This document shows, piece after piece, positions 38,140 to 50,805 of a stretch of 64,000 bases of DNA (positions are counted from its first letter, which is position 1; every line of letters starts with the position of its first letter). The position numbers were made by a program, and so were the translations under genes. A model generated the notes under the pieces. It had not been told where the DNA came from. It ran no database searches and saw only the letters and a list, made by a program, of their open reading frames with translations. This DNA is from Isoetes taiwanensis (Eukaryota > Streptophyta > Lycopodiopsida > Isoetales > Isoetaceae), in the NCBI GenBank assembly GCA_021234155.1, contig JAJEKV010000058.1, positions 1,481,060-1,545,059 on the forward strand. Direction: 5' to 3'.

Positions 38140-38226
38140 GGAAGGGACGAGCTATTATATCAGGCCATTTCCTCTGTTGGACCGGTTATCGGCGTCTTCT
38201 CACAGCAGCTCTTCTTCTATTCTCGT
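38140..38226. repeat. ~87-bp repeat shared with 48886-48971
   Basis: Contains GGCCATTTCCTCTGTTGGAC and GGTTATCGGCGTCTTCTCAC, both also present at 48900-48955 in the same orientation. It links the 38-40 kb and 43-49 kb blocks as one repeat family. Confidence 0.85.
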
Positions 38227-41218
38227 TGCTTCAATCCTCCTTTCTCAATTCTTCTTCCCAATGATCTAATCGCCTTTTCCAATCCGATTCCCTGGCTCTC
38301 CTTTGATCCAATTTTTTCATTTCCTTCCCGGTGAATCCACCGTAATGCGTCAATCCTCATTTCAATTCTTTTTCCCGACTCTCCACTGATCCAATCCTCC
38401 TTTCCCATCCTTTTCCATGGCTCTACATGGATCCAGTCTTTCAACTCTTTTCCGGTGCATCCACCATAATGCGGTCGGTTCATACGTTTGTAGATGTCTT
38501 CCGCCATGTTTCGCAATCCTCTGCTGGATTTCTGCATGTTGTTATGGCGATCCTTAGCAAGGTATGCAGTATGGCTTTCTTCCCGATTTGCAAGGTATGC
38601 GGTATGGCTTTCTTCCCGATTCTGATGCATGCCCATAGTGAGGTATGATTTCTCCAAATGTTGCATGCTCATAGTCCTATTACAGGAGGAGATCCGGCCG
38701 AAGTCCCCGAGATCCGGATTGTTTTGGGGTTGAGCTTGCATGATATGGATTTTACTTTCAATGCTACTTTGGCAAATTCTTTTGATCCCTGTTTTGTGCA
38801 TTTGGGGTTTGCAATTTTTTGTTCTGCAATCTACGGAGGATCGGTTTACGGTTTTACACCGGGCATTCCCTTTGATCCCTGGGTTTGTTCAAGGCCTCCC
38901 TCCAAGCAGCTGCCTTTGCACGGCACTATTAATCCACTTATGCAGATTCACTTATGCGTGAACTTCGTAACATACACCGCCCACATGCAAGGGATCGGTC
39001 TTTTCCTTTTTCCCTAAAGCTTATTCGCATGAGATGAGACTCTATTTTCTTTGCCCAGTCATTGCTTCCACCATAGTCTCGTGGATTATGCTCGTTTTTT
39101 GTTTCCTTAGAATGTGATGCAATTTCAGTTGTAGTTGCATTGGTTTGGGCAATCTTTTAACACGACTCAATTCATACTTGTTATCGCTGTACCGCTGCTC
39201 CGCGGAATCTAATTTGATCGCAATCAGCCCCGCATTGTCTTGAATCCATTGTTTGTAGTCCGCACCTTCCGGCCTCGGTCATTATTTCTTACGGATATTA
39301 CCTTAAAGCCTCCCCGCATCCGGGACAAATCGTGTTTTGTCACCGATTCTTGTTTCCATTTGGCATCCGGATAGATCCGGCTTCCTCCTTTTTTCCTCGC
39401 CTGTCTCTTTGTTTCAAACCGCCGCTTGTTGGAAGCCCCCGCTTCTGGGGGGCCACCACCGGATTTCACCATTAAAAAATCCGTATCTAACATGTGCGTG
39501 ATCTGTTAGGGGGTTTTACCTCACCCGCTCGCATATCGGTCCAAAATTATACTGCTCACCACCGTTGTTTTGGACGTGTCGTCGTTTACTCACCAGCTTG
39601 ATACGGTAGGGGTGCTTGAAGATCCAAGCTTTGAATGTAGGGGTCCTTCAAGATCATAGGGTTTGGAATGAACGCTTCTCGTTTTTTTGAATGAAGGTTT
39701 TTTGTTGTCTAGCGTGGACGCTTTCATTGCTCCCTAGGGTTTTTTAGAGTCTATACTCTCTACACGAAAATTAGTCGCCAGCTTGTAGCGGCCCGAGATA
39801 TGAGCAAAGGCTTCTATTATGAGCGATTTTTTGGATTTAGGGATGTCGGTGGGCCACGATTCTTGCCTTTAGGATCACTAGTAGCTATGAATGGATAAGG
39901 CGGTGTGCACCTTAACGGTTCGCTGATCACAAAGATGACTTGTATCCGCAAGATTCGATTGTGCTAAAACCCGACCGCAAAATGTTAATGGATGTGGCCA
40001 AGTCTATTTTTGAATATATGCTCCGTGTTCAGTTATTCATTGCCATAGCCATAAATAACATTACTATGCTTATGGATGCTCTAGTTCTACTTGTTTTTCT
40101 ATGCTAAGCGGTGCTTATGTTTGACAAAAGCATTATTGTTTATTTCTTCAAGATTTATGATTCTCTATAATACCGGGAGAAGCATTTTCTGAGTTGTCAA
40201 ATGATAACACAAAACAAGGCTGCATAAGTCATACCGTGATTAAGATGCATTACAAGACAAAATGTTGGTGCTCTAGGTGCTCTTTATCGTTCGATATCAT
40301 AATTTTATTGCAATGATAATTGAGATCTGATTTTGAGATTCCAACTATAATATGCTTGTGTGGATGTGGGTATGTGACAAAGAATCTATCATAAATCACG
40401 GGGCATTTTCGGATAATAGATAAGGTTTCATATCCGAGGTATAAAGATGTGGCCACGGTATGCTTCTTGTTACATTTTCGCTTAAAATTTTATTGAACTT
40501 GATGGATATAGCTCGGCTCTGTCATGGCTTTGTTTTTTCAAAACATAGTGGCATCTTTTGCTTTAAAACATACTAGGCTTCATGTCCAGAAGTATTCCAT
40601 TTGCATTTGCATCTAGATTCATATGAAAATATTGAATGGGCTATGATCCTGTTCGAAGAAATTGTTTGGTTGCTAAATGATGCTTAAAGTTTGTTAAGCA
40701 TAAACAAAAGTAAATGCCGCTAATGAAAAATCAGTCTCTGTAATGTTGTTCTTGATGTCTTACATATGCAAAAACTAAGGTTCATCATGCTTAGAAGATA
40801 TGGTAAATTTGAACTCTCTACGCATGTTTTTTTGCGGGTGGATTTAATCTTGTCTGCATACTACTAGTGTAGTTCATGATGCTTCAACTATAGCAAAAAT
40901 GAAAGTTCTGTCTTGTAGCATTAATGAATAAGTCCGGATTTTGTATAACACATTTTTCGATTAAAGCTTTTCCGAAAATGATCATGCGATCTCTTGCTCT
41001 ATTTTATGTCTTGATTTACCATTATGCAAGTTTTTACCATTATGCGGGTTGAAGGGGCTTAAGCCCACGAAATTCTTTTTTGCTTACCCTTGTTGGTAGC
41101 TTAGCATTTTACCCTTCAAAGGCTAACTGCTCAATTGGGTTCAACTCAGCCTTAGCATTTTACCCTTCAAAGTTGTTGGAGACCCAAAAAGTGTTAATGG
41201 GATGATCAATATCTTCAG
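38227..41218. other. Repeat-like, no gene recognised
   Basis: The 194-codon minus-strand frame at 38217-38801 contains internal tandem units (REESHTAYLA twice; KRIE/GKE repeats), mirroring a plus-strand TTTCTTCCCGATT repeat, and is not called. Any 5' exons of the AlaX pseudogene should lie here, but the expected GGGQPSD region was not found. A 22-bp direct repeat (CTTAGCATTTTACCCTTCAA) occurs near 41105 and 41155. Confidence 0.4.
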
Positions 41219-42059
41219 GGCTACATACAAACCGGACATCTACTTGATATATGCATGCAAAACGTTGGGTTAAAAGAGTTAGAGCCTGGAAAAGGCTACC
41301 ACTTTCCGATGGGTAAGTTTATGTACATATTGTTCTGGTTACCGTACGCCAATAACGTTGGTTCTGCGACCTTTTGTGGAATACAAGGTGTAATTCCTGC
41401 CAAAGAGATAGAACCGAAACGATAGCTTTAGAAGAAGAAGCAAATCGGCTTTGTTGCAGCTTGGTGGCCCCTGCATGTATTCACCTTACAAATTGACCTC
41501 GCATTTTCATACTAACATGATGTATGTTTCCTCTAATGCATCATGTTCGAGAAACATGTTTCTTGTATATATAAATAAAGGCCGCAAGTAACTATCTCCA
41601 CCAATAGGGTAACAAAATGGATAATATTTTTGTACGTGGTTTGTGCATTAGTTGCAACATATAAACAAGTCAAGAACTATGTGGTGGAAATCTTCCACAA
41701 TATATTGCACGTGTTGTGTAGCTTTTTTTTTTCTTTACCTTGTTGCATAATAACATGTATTTCATATACCAGATTTCGAAATTTGAATCACTTCTTTCGC
41801 AGGGACACAAATCCACGTATTGTTACAATAGGAAGCAGTTTTGGTTGTCCATGTGGGGGTACTCATGTTAAGGATATCTCTTCAATTGGAAACTTGAAGG
41901 TAATAGTTCTTAAAATCTAACTCAATACGTAATATTTTACTATTTATTAACATCTTCTTAGCCTTGAATAATGAAATGATACATGGTGTTGTGCGGAGTT
42001 ACACAAATCCGAAAGTTAAAAAGGGCATGACGAAAGTCATTTACAACATAACTCAATAG
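41219..42059 (+). pseudogene. AlaX-type alanyl-tRNA editing domain gene, decayed 3' part
   Basis: Four pieces in order: 41219-41312 (GHLLDICMQNVGL, LEPGKGYHFP), ~41371-41485 (FVEYK, VIPAKEIEPKR, ALEEEANRL), 41803-41899 (NPRIVTIGSSFGCPCGGTHV, KDISSIGNLK) and ~42000-42059 (VTQIR, VKKGMTKVIYNITQ stop). These match the C-terminal two-thirds of freestanding AlaRS-related editing proteins, which hydrolyse mischarged tRNA. The second zinc motif (CPCGGTH) is intact. Splice sites flank piece 1 (GATGG/GTAAG) and piece 3 (CGCAG/, AAG/GTAAT). Single-base shifts interrupt the LHT-GH motif, the EYKG-VIP junction, the VAAGG-PVHV segment and the last exon, so four indels are needed. The N-terminal exons are missing. 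Either a pseudogene or indel-rich sequence. Confidence 0.75.
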
Positions 42060-42639
42060 ATTGAGATTTACATTGGTACCCCTATAAATGGGATAGATGG
42101 GATTGGTACTCTATAGATGGGACTGAATGAATTAATATATTGGTACCTATTGATTGGGCTGAATCAAATGCTTTCGCTAACACCGGCATGAACCATGCAT
42201 CAAAAGAGCTAGAAAAGGCTTAAATAATTATGTTTAGCTCCCAAGCGGTTTCGCTTTTTATATCCGTACCATGTGCCATGCAAGATATCGGGCATGATAT
42301 CCTCTTTTAGTAACATTTTGCATGTTTCCATATGTTAACAATGCTTCCATATATTAAGGATTATATTAACATTTTGCATGCTTCCATAGTTTCATATTAA
42401 CCTTGCTTATTCCTTATTCCATAATCCATTTAGACATTCATTCCTAAACCCATATGCACCATGTTTCGCCATGTTTTCAAGCTTGAAGTATCCCCATTTT
42501 TTACCACTAAGGGACACACTAAGGATGCAATAGAGTCTTAACCAACGAGACAAGCTTAGACCGAGAATGAAGATGAGAGAAATGTCTATTAAACACATTG
42601 TGAAATTTTTTTCCTTCTCCACAAACCATTTTTTCTCTG
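42060..42639. other. Intergenic, nothing recognised
   Basis: AT-rich; two short direct repeats of the ATTTTGCATG(T/C)TTCCATA type. No gene. Confidence 0.4.
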
Positions 42640-43000
42640 AATAAGGCTACGGCACAAAATCAAGTACAAGATCGGGTAGGGGTATGTAAAACGTAACATA
42701 GTCCGGGCGTATATCTACGGTAGGGGGCAGGGAAATTGGGTTTTCATATTTACGTATGTAGGGGTTTTCGACCTCCAAAAGTCGTATACAAGGGGTTTTC
42801 TGGTGACCCCTTGCACGCACATGAGGTATCCCCATGTGCCTGGGTGAAATCCCCGGGGGGCCACGTGGCAGCAGGGCCATCCTGCCGGCATAGATCCGGT
42901 GGCCCAGGCCTAACCCATGCCAGCCCCACGCCAGCCCGTTTACACGCCCGGGGGAGCAGATAGGTGGCATCCCCGATTTAAGGGGTGCTCACCTTTTACA
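42640..43000. other. GC-rich island of unknown nature
   Basis: A sharply GC-rich stretch (e.g. CCCCGGGGGGCCACGTGGCA) in otherwise AT-rich DNA, open on both strands for 75-107 codons without a recognisable product. Could be a promoter-like or LTR-like segment. Confidence 0.3.
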
Positions 43001-43079
43001 CCACCATCGTTTTTATAAACCATTATTATTTCATTTGCTACACATTGCCTTGTTAACTCCGTGGCTGGACATCGATCTT

Positions 43080-46000
43080 AACCCATCCGCTTCTTTTCAA
43101 TCCATGTAACCCGGCCACGTTCTACCCTAGTCGACCAAAGGTTGCTTCTGCACCGGAATTTAGCTGGATCACGGTCTTGCCTCATACTAATCGGCTAATC
43201 TTTGCCCACATAAGCTGTACTGGTATTAATTTGTCTTTACAGGGCGCCTAGGTCCTAGGGCATGCATTTGTGGTTTTATGGTCCTCGTTCCTCGCTCATC
43301 CAGGTAGCTTCATGTTGGGTTTGTTCTGTTTTCGTTATTCTTTTTTTCTGGCTATTTCATGTTTGATGCTAACCTTCATTACAATGTTCTTCTCCAATTA
43401 TACTGCTATGGTATATGCTATGGTTTTTTCCATTTGGTTACAAAGTTTTCGCCGTATTCTGGGTTTTTCCATTTCTACATTTTGTTATTTAGTTTTTAAT
43501 GTTGAGACTTACAATGTTAGGAGCAGCTATCTTTTGGTTTTACGTTCATCATTTTTTTGAAAGGTTGTCAAATGTTGCTTGTTTGATACCATAGAGGGCG
43601 AGTTCTGCTATTTGCAGTTTTCTAGTTGCTTTTGGCTTTGTTGATGGATTTCTCTACTCACGATATGTCACTATGTTTTCATTTTTCATTTGGCATATAC
43701 TTTCCCTCTTTTACTTCGGGGCTCATGTATGTGAATTGGATTAGGGGTGTTACATTCCCAATTTCACTATTTCCTTCCTTTATCCACCTTCTTTTCTATA
43801 TTTTCGACCGGTCTTCTTGGATATTGTTGAATTCATCCTCCTGGTTTTGATTGCTTTTCTTTCTCTTTTTGCACTCTTTGATCTATGCCTTGTTCATGGT
43901 GTTGTTGAACTCGGTTCATTTGTATACGTGATTTTTTATGCATTTGTGTTTGCTCATCTAGTTGAGGTATATTGCCTATACAGATATTTAGGTCTTATAT
44001 AAAGGAGTTATTGTTCTGAGGCATTCATTTGCACAGCTTTTTGACTAGTATACCATGGGTGGTTTTTACAACATGTATGTGTTATTTGGTTTTGCTTTCT
44101 TCTCTTGCTAATCTCTTTAGATTGCACCCCAATTTGGGCCCGCTTCACCGTCATCTCCTCTTGACTCTTGGCCATAACCTCACATTTCCCTTCGACCCCA
44201 CATGTTTCGACTTCTTCATTCGAACCTGGCATCTTATCTCTTTCTATATTTGAGCTTCCTTTTTGCTAAGACCCGCGCTGTCTTCGGCTAGCTATTTTGA
44301 TCTAGTACATGTAGTTTTTTGACCTATGCCTTGTTCATGATGTTGTTGGGACTCGTTGTTTGTATGACAGACATTTCCTTGTTTTTGCATTTGCTCCATT
44401 GTCATGAGGTCTATTGAGATTTGCACTTATAATCATTTGCTATCTAGGGTGTTATGTGGCTCAGTTATTGTTTTCTCGGTGGTTATTTTCTTTGAACTCC
44501 ATCCCATTGTTTATGTTGATAAGATGATATCGTGGACCTGAAATTTTGCATTCTTATTCTGCATTTGATCATTTTTCATTTTTAGTTTTTATTTGCATCA
44601 TGAACCATTCATGTTCTCAATTTTATTCCTGACTTTCCACTTGATTTAGTGCCCACCCAAATAACCCGGCCACGTTCTACCCTAGTTTACTAGAGGTTGT
44701 TTCTGCCCCAACCTCTACATAGAACTCGATTATTCATTGTCGCGTTCTCCATTGTTGGGCGCTCTCGGTCCTTGCCACATCCATTCAGGTGGACCCTCCC
44801 CCGTGCGTGCTCCATCTCGGTATGTCATCCCAGTTGTTTAAGATAGTGCGACTTGACTTGTGCCTGCCATCTTAGTTATTTTAGATATTGCTATATGGCT
44901 TGTGTTCCAAGTATTCTATGTATTGGGGGTTTCAGGTAGATGATTGTTGTTCCCACATTTATTACGGTAAGTCCCTTTGTAGCATTCTTTTACACCTATT
45001 GATTTTTAATGGTTGTTCTTATGAGTGTTACCAGGGGTTCTCTTCTTGTTCTCCGCTGCTAACCTGAACCAGATCTTTACACCCTTGCTCTAATATTCTT
45101 GTTCAAAATCCTTGCACAGATCTTATGAGCCTCTTTGCTAGGGGCCACCGAATCCTATTTGGCACCTTGTCATTTGGCGTTGTGTTCTTGCAATTGTTCT
45201 TTTCAGTTTTCGGTTTTCTGGCCCTATCATTACACGTCATTTGTATATGTGCTCTTTAGCATTTTCTGGATACGCCGCATATTGCGTTTGGCACTTCCTT
45301 ATACTCATTCAACCTTTGACATTTTTCTCTTTGCCCCGTTTCTTGCACTTTGTCATGTTTTGCATTTGAGAGCTCTTTTGCACCATATTTATCCTTTGAA
45401 GCTTATTCACCTCGTTGGTTTAGACTTCATGTAGTATTTTCATATTGTATATTTTTTCCTTGATTTTCAGTTATGGGGAGCTTCGTCCATTATTTTGCCC
45501 TGCTCACTCGATCATTTCTGCTTTCTGTCGGTATATCATCTGATGTAGTTTTGGAGATTATGGCATTGTTCATGTTGTTAGTAAGGCGATCGTGTTTTAC
45601 ACTTTCTCTGGCCGTTGGGCTCTTGTCTGTGGTTCATTTCTTGTGATTTGTTCATTGGCTTGCATTCCTCTTTTCTCGTATTTATGCTTGGGCTTAAAAC
45701 GTAACTTTGTTGTCTTTTTCGGGGACTTCATTTTTCGCTCGCTATTCTTATGCATTGTGCTACCATTATACATCATATTTGCTATTTAGTTATATTTGGA
45801 CACAAATTTTCTGTTTATCATATTTTTCTTCCACCCAATGGGTGCTGCTTTTCTCCACCCTCCGGGTGATGCTATCCTCTCTTTTTCATGAATTGTTGAT
45901 TTTTCCTCCTTTCTAATCGCTCACATCAATTTGAGTGCTTGTCGTTGTCTTGACTTGCGGCGTCACCATTATGCCGCGTTCTTGTTCTCTCATGCTCACG

Positions 46001-48420
46001 GTTGGTTGGCTCCTCTTAGTCTCACCCTCTCTCCAGGTGTAGCCATTGACCCGGCGCTTAACACTTGGGGGTTTTTTGGGCTTATAGTTTATGAAGTTAC
46101 GCCTCATTTTTTCGTTTACGTTGTGCTCCGAATTAACTTTAGTCTCCGTTTCCTTCTTGACCTTCCTTTTGCTCGGTGCTAGTATGTCTCCATTCTCTTC
46201 TTCAATCTCGTCCCTCGTTTGCCGAAGTATGTTTTCCTATTGGGGCCTTTATTCATGGCTTTATGCATATGGTATTTATCTTCTGACATCACCACACATT
46301 TCTCCTATGCTACCCTGAACTAGACCTTAGCATTCTCACTCTCTTCATCTTGTTCCCCCCTTTTCACATCCTTATGAACCTCTTTGCTTTGGACTTCTTG
46401 CTGTCAACCTCATTTTTTTCTTGACATTGCTCTGAGCTAGCTCATTCTGTTGGTGTTTGTCTTGTATTTGGTAAGCTTCGAGACGTTGCTTTTTATGTTT
46501 GGCTGTGGTTGACATTTCATGTTCTTGGTTTAGTCTTTTCAATATTGTTCTTACAACCTTGGGCTGATTACTCACTTTTTGCTAACCCTTTGTTCTTGTT
46601 AGCTCCTTGATCATATTACTACCCTCATGAATTCCACTCTCACCTTGGCACTTCATATTCATCTTCCTTTATCTGGTTTATAGTTTGACCTCTTTTCTGG
46701 GGTGTTGACGTCATGTGGCTCTTGATATTTTTTGTTGTCAATTTAATTAACTTTCACGTGGTTTTATGTTGTCTTGTGGCAGCCACCTCTCGCTTATTTA
46801 CCCTCCAGGAGGTCCCCTTATTCCTCCTTTATTTTTCCTTTGGGTTTTTCTCCTGCGCCCCCTATACCCTCACAGCTTCTATAGCTATATTTCGCCTCTA
46901 CGCATGGGCGTTGTCTTCCTTTTTCATTGTTTCGCGTTGATGTTTTTATTCGCCCTTTTCCACGGAACCAAGCTCACTTGCCGTCACTCGCATGCCCCGT
47001 CATTATCCTTCCGCGGCTGATTTCCACCGGTTCTTATCATCTCTTCGATCCTCCGGCGGCCCTCTTTTTCGCTCCTCTCCTTCCTCTCTACGTCCCTTAG
47101 CCTATCCGATTGCCCGCGTGTGGGGAGGGATTGTCTTCTCGCTATCGGCTTGGATCCATCCCGATATGGTACACATTCGCTCGTCGGGTTTGGCAATTCG
47201 CGGGTTTTGGATTCCTGGCCTCGGCATTTATTCCTAACTTTTCAGGCATTTTGGAGGATGCGCGGGCATTTAACTTATGGGTGCATTTGCGTGGTTTTAA
47301 CTTGATCATTAGAGGGTTTTCTATCGGGTATGTTTTTGCACATGTATATTGTTTTTTAGAATATGCGGTGAATCTCACTCTGCTAACCTGACGACCTTGG
47401 CCCTCTTAATATTTACCTTCACTCTCTTGTTTTTGTTCCCGACCTTCACTCTCTACACTTCACTCTCTACACCTCTTTGCTAGGTACTTCTATTTGATGC
47501 CACCCTCGTTTTGCTTCTGGACCTTCCTCGTGACTTTTGATTTTGCGCTAATATGTCTGCCACCTCTAACTTTACCTCATCTCTCCTCTAACTTTACTCG
47601 CTCCAAATGTCCTATTCTTTTCCTTATGATCTCTCATTTAACACTATCATTTATCTTTTGTTCCACATTCACATCTTGTTTGACACTTGGATTGCATTGC
47701 ATTTTTGTCACCAATATGTCTTATTTCACAAATTTTAGTTTGACGTCGTGTTCTTGAAGTTCTTTAGTATTCTAGGTTTTTTTGGCGCTATCGTATATTT
47801 GCTATTTGGCTTTATCTGGATATGATGCACATTCGTTTTGGCCCGCACTTGAGATTTTGGCGACACAGGTTTCTATTGGATCATCTTTCCTTTTTCTCTT
47901 TTTGTCTGATGGGGGTCTCTTCGTGGAACATTGTACACCAGGTGTTATATTGGGCACATTCTAGTTTTGTGCATGGTGTTTGGTTACTTTTTCTTCTAGT
48001 TATCTCGAGAAATCCATTTTTAGCTGTCTTTGGAGGGCTTTTTGCACTTGTAGTGGATCTTTTTCTATTTTGGTATGATCATTATCTCTCATGGGCCTAT
48101 ATTCTCTTTAACTTTATCTGGATATGACGCTTATGGCATTTGGCACCGCATGGCGATTTTGCGACATGGGTTTCTATTGGATCCTCTTTCCTTTTTATGC
48201 TTCTCTTTATCTAGGTGTGGAGTGTCTTACGTTGTTATACACAAGGTGTTATATTGGGCACATTCTAATGGCCACTTTTACTTTGTTTCGTGTTCTTGAC
48301 GTTCTTTTTTATGGTTTTACATTGATGCTTATCTTTCTCTAGATGTCGCGTGTTTGTGGACCGTTTTTTAGTGGTGGTGCTGTTTATTCCACCATGATGG
48401 TGACACACATTTCTATTTAC
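43080..48420. repeat. T-rich block of diverged tandem repeats
   Basis: Strong T excess on the plus strand creates many hydrophobic ORFs. Internal repeats show its true nature: TAACCCGGCCACGTTCTACC at 43108 recurs at 44661; the passage 47822-47975 (GATTTTG/GCGAC, GGGTTTCTATTGGATC, AAGGTGTTATATTGGGCACA) recurs at 48124-48268 after about 300 bp; CTATGCCTTGTTCATG recurs at 43883 and 44326. I see no exon with plant codon character. Confidence 0.6.
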
Positions 48421-48427
48421 CATGTTT

Positions 48428-48690
48428 TCTTCCGCCCGCTGGGTGACGCTTTTCCTCCACCCTCCGGGTGATGCTGTTTATTTCCACCTCGAGGGTGACG
48501 CATATTTCTTTTTATATGATTGTTATCCACCCGTTGGGTGACGCTTTTCTCCACCCTATGGGTGATGCTATCTCCACCTGCGGGTGATGCTGTTTATTTC
48601 CGCCTAGAGGGTGACGCATATTTCTTTGTACGTAGTTGTTTTCCACCCGTTGGGTGCTGCTGTTCTCCACCCTATGGGGTGATGCTCTCT
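48428..48690. repeat. Array of CCACCC-GGGTG dyads
   Basis: Nine imperfect dyads of form C(A/G)CC(C/T)NNNGGGTGA(T/C)GC in 260 bp, in a compound order that repeats every ~114 bp (48528 and 48642). Two more occur at 45833 and 45856. The half-sites CACCC and GGGTG are complementary across a 3-base centre. Confidence 0.85.
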
Positions 48691-48885
48691 TTTTCTGCTA
48701 CATGTTGGATTTTCTTTAACCATTCACGGGTGTTTTTTCGAGTTCATTGTGTTGTTTGTAGGTTTTCACGACATGCGACATAGTTGAGGAAGTTCTCTGG
48801 TAGTCGGTAGGTTTGTGTCTCTTACCTGAGTCCTTCCCGAATAGCATCGTCCAGAAGCCATCCGGATGCTCGCCATTCGGGAAGG

Positions 48886-48971
48886 GACCGCTTTTATCTC
48901 GAGCCATTTCCTCTGTTGGACCCGGTTATCGGCGTCTTCTCACAGTTGCTCTTCTTCTATTCGTTGCTTCC
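48886..48971. repeat. ~87-bp repeat, second copy
   Basis: Same orientation as 38140-38226. Upstream, 48790-48830 (TTTGTGTCTCTTACCTGAGT) resembles 49450-49475 inside the possible small gene at 49370. Confidence 0.8.
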
Positions 48972-49059
48972 CTCCCTTCCCCCCTCTTTGCGTGGGGCAT
49001 GAGTTTATTTTCTCTAACCATTCCGCGGGTATTTTTAGGGGTTCTTTGTGTTGCTTGCG

Positions 49060-49306
49060 GGCTTCCGCCATCTTAAGGGTCTGCTATATTTGTGTTAAGC
49101 TATCAACCCACCTCTTTTCGGTTCTCTCGCGAACACATTCAGGGGATTAGCCCGTCTTAAGGGGTCACCCTATCTTTGTGTTAGCCATCAACCCATCTCC
49201 CTCGATTTTCCGGGCAACACATTCAAGGTTGTTGGCGACCATTTCTCATTAGGGTTTTCCTCGAAAACCGAAAGGGCGGGGTTTTTTATCCCGATGAGAA
49301 GTTGTC
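49060..49306. repeat. Tandem ~87-bp units followed by an inverted pair
   Basis: Two units (49060-49145, 49146-49235) share CATCTTAAGGG/TCTTAAGGGG, TATCAACCCA and ACACATTCA(A/G)GG. Then TTGGCGACCATTTCTCAT at about 49236 pairs imperfectly with ATGAGAAGTTGTCGCCA at about 49291, a potential stem enclosing ~40 bases. Confidence 0.6.
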
Positions 49307-49369
49307 GCCATTACCCTTCTATCTTGCCTGTGCACATTTCTTTTTACGGGATGGTCCGATATTGTTCCT

Positions 49370-50025
49370 ATGGTCGGCTACCCCTCTCTATTCTTCAAAA
49401 CATTGTATACTGCTGCTGTGATGAATGACAAGCCTCTATCGGCCGGTTTTGTGTCTCTTGCGAGTCCCTTCCCAGAATTAACAAGAGAGTGTAAGTTACC
49501 ATAGGTAGTAGATTCAATAGAGATATAGTATGTGAATTCCTTATGGGGGGAATATGCTTTGGATGGTAAGCATTCTATAGGCTCAATGAAGTTCATGTGT
49601 TGAAATTACATCAGTGTGACACAAGGCTTGAGACTTCCTCAACATGTTTGGATTGGTATCATGGTCTTCGTCACTAATATAAGCTACTTCAACATGGGTT
49701 ATTTGTATGGACAACATCGGCAAGGTATGATCTAGGCAACTATGTATAGAAAATATCAAACGAACTTCAATGTCTTGGTCTTTGCATTGTCCCATTGTTC
49801 TCTTGGTATTTGATGTCTATTGGATCCTCCGGGGTCGAGCTTCCAGGTTCAGTGGCCTGGGTTGCTCTGACATGCTCATGTTCATCTGTGATTCTTTGTG
49901 GTATCCTTGTACTCTGTGATACCGGGCGTAGTTCTCCTGAGGAGGATGTTACGTCAACAAATGCTTCAAAAGTCGGGCAGAAACTGTTAGCAGAGGCTGT
50001 TATGTCTGTGATGCTGGTGTTCTAG
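49370..50025 (+). CDS. Possible two-exon small membrane protein
   Basis: Exon 1 (49370-49490) starts ATGGTCGGCTACCCC and reads MVGYPSLFFKTLYTAAVMND, then PLSAGFVSLASPFPELTRE, ending before GTAAGT. Exon 2 (49847-50025) follows a TTCCAG acceptor and keeps the frame: a hydrophobic stretch (VAWVALTCSCSSVILCGILV), then SSPEEDVTSTNASKVGQKLL and a stop at 50023-50025. Total 99 residues. I do not recognise it. Support is the strong donor, the acceptor and phase agreement. Against it, part of exon 1 resembles the repeat at 48790, so it may be repeat-derived. Confidence 0.3.
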
Positions 50026-50650
50026 CCTCCTAGTGCCCATGCTTCCATCACTGCATAAACTCTTACCTTTTAAATGCCCCCTTCGGATGTAGCATATGCA
50101 TCTGTTAAGCATATGCATCTGAAGTGCACATAGTACACAATTGAACCCAAATATTTTATTACTCAGCTTATTTATAGTCTTAAAAAGGGTCGGATTGATA
50201 CATTGCACGATGATTCACATGAATTTTTGCAGGTTAAACACCGAGAAGAACAACTGAAGGGGTTTAGGAGCGAGTAACTGTCGGATTCTCCATGAGAATG
50301 CATCCCAAAGCCAGAACATTTGCCCAAAACTGTCAAGAAAAGACCAAAAGAAATGTTGCAATATTCCTCAATTTTGTTTGTCGTGACCAGTTTTGGTGTT
50401 TAGCAAAAGGGGGTTAGGAGCTATATATAGATGGATGCTGATATGTGGAAAAATAAGTGAGTATTTTGTAAATATATTTTTAGCACGCCAGCCTAACCAA
50501 GCCTACAGCCTTCCTTGCAATTCTAGGCTATCCACGTAGCACCTTCACCTCAACAAAAACCAATGTGGCATTACTTTCATCGTTAGATCTTGAATTAAAG
50601 AGATCGATGGCCACCAAAATTAGATAAGGCCATAAAAATGGATACGGAGA

Positions 50651-50805
50651 TGACAGCAGGCATTGTTAAAAGGCTGTTGACAGCAGGCATTGTTAAAAGG
50701 CTGTTGCAAAGCAACGCTTCTCTTCTTGTGTCTCCGTACCCATTTAGGTCTTCCCTAAGTCGTAATTGTAGCATACTCTAAGTCGTAATTGTAGCATACC
50801 CTAAC
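50651..50805. repeat. Two short tandem duplications
   Basis: A 27-bp unit (CAGGCATTGTTAAAAGGCTG) is doubled at 50651-50707 and a 26-bp unit (CTAAGTCGTAATTGTAGCAT) is doubled at 50754-50805. Confidence 0.85.

Noticed and set aside
38217-38801. 194-codon minus-strand ORF
   Set aside because: Contains internal tandem units mirroring the plus-strand repeat and has no recognisable domain.
43270-48342. Many hydrophobic plus-strand ORFs resembling membrane proteins
   Set aside because: Due to T-rich, diverged tandem repeat DNA; the same segments recur with different frames.
48428-48690. CRISPR array
   Set aside because: Spacing is irregular, units are imperfect dyads, no unique spacers of constant length, and the genome is eukaryotic.
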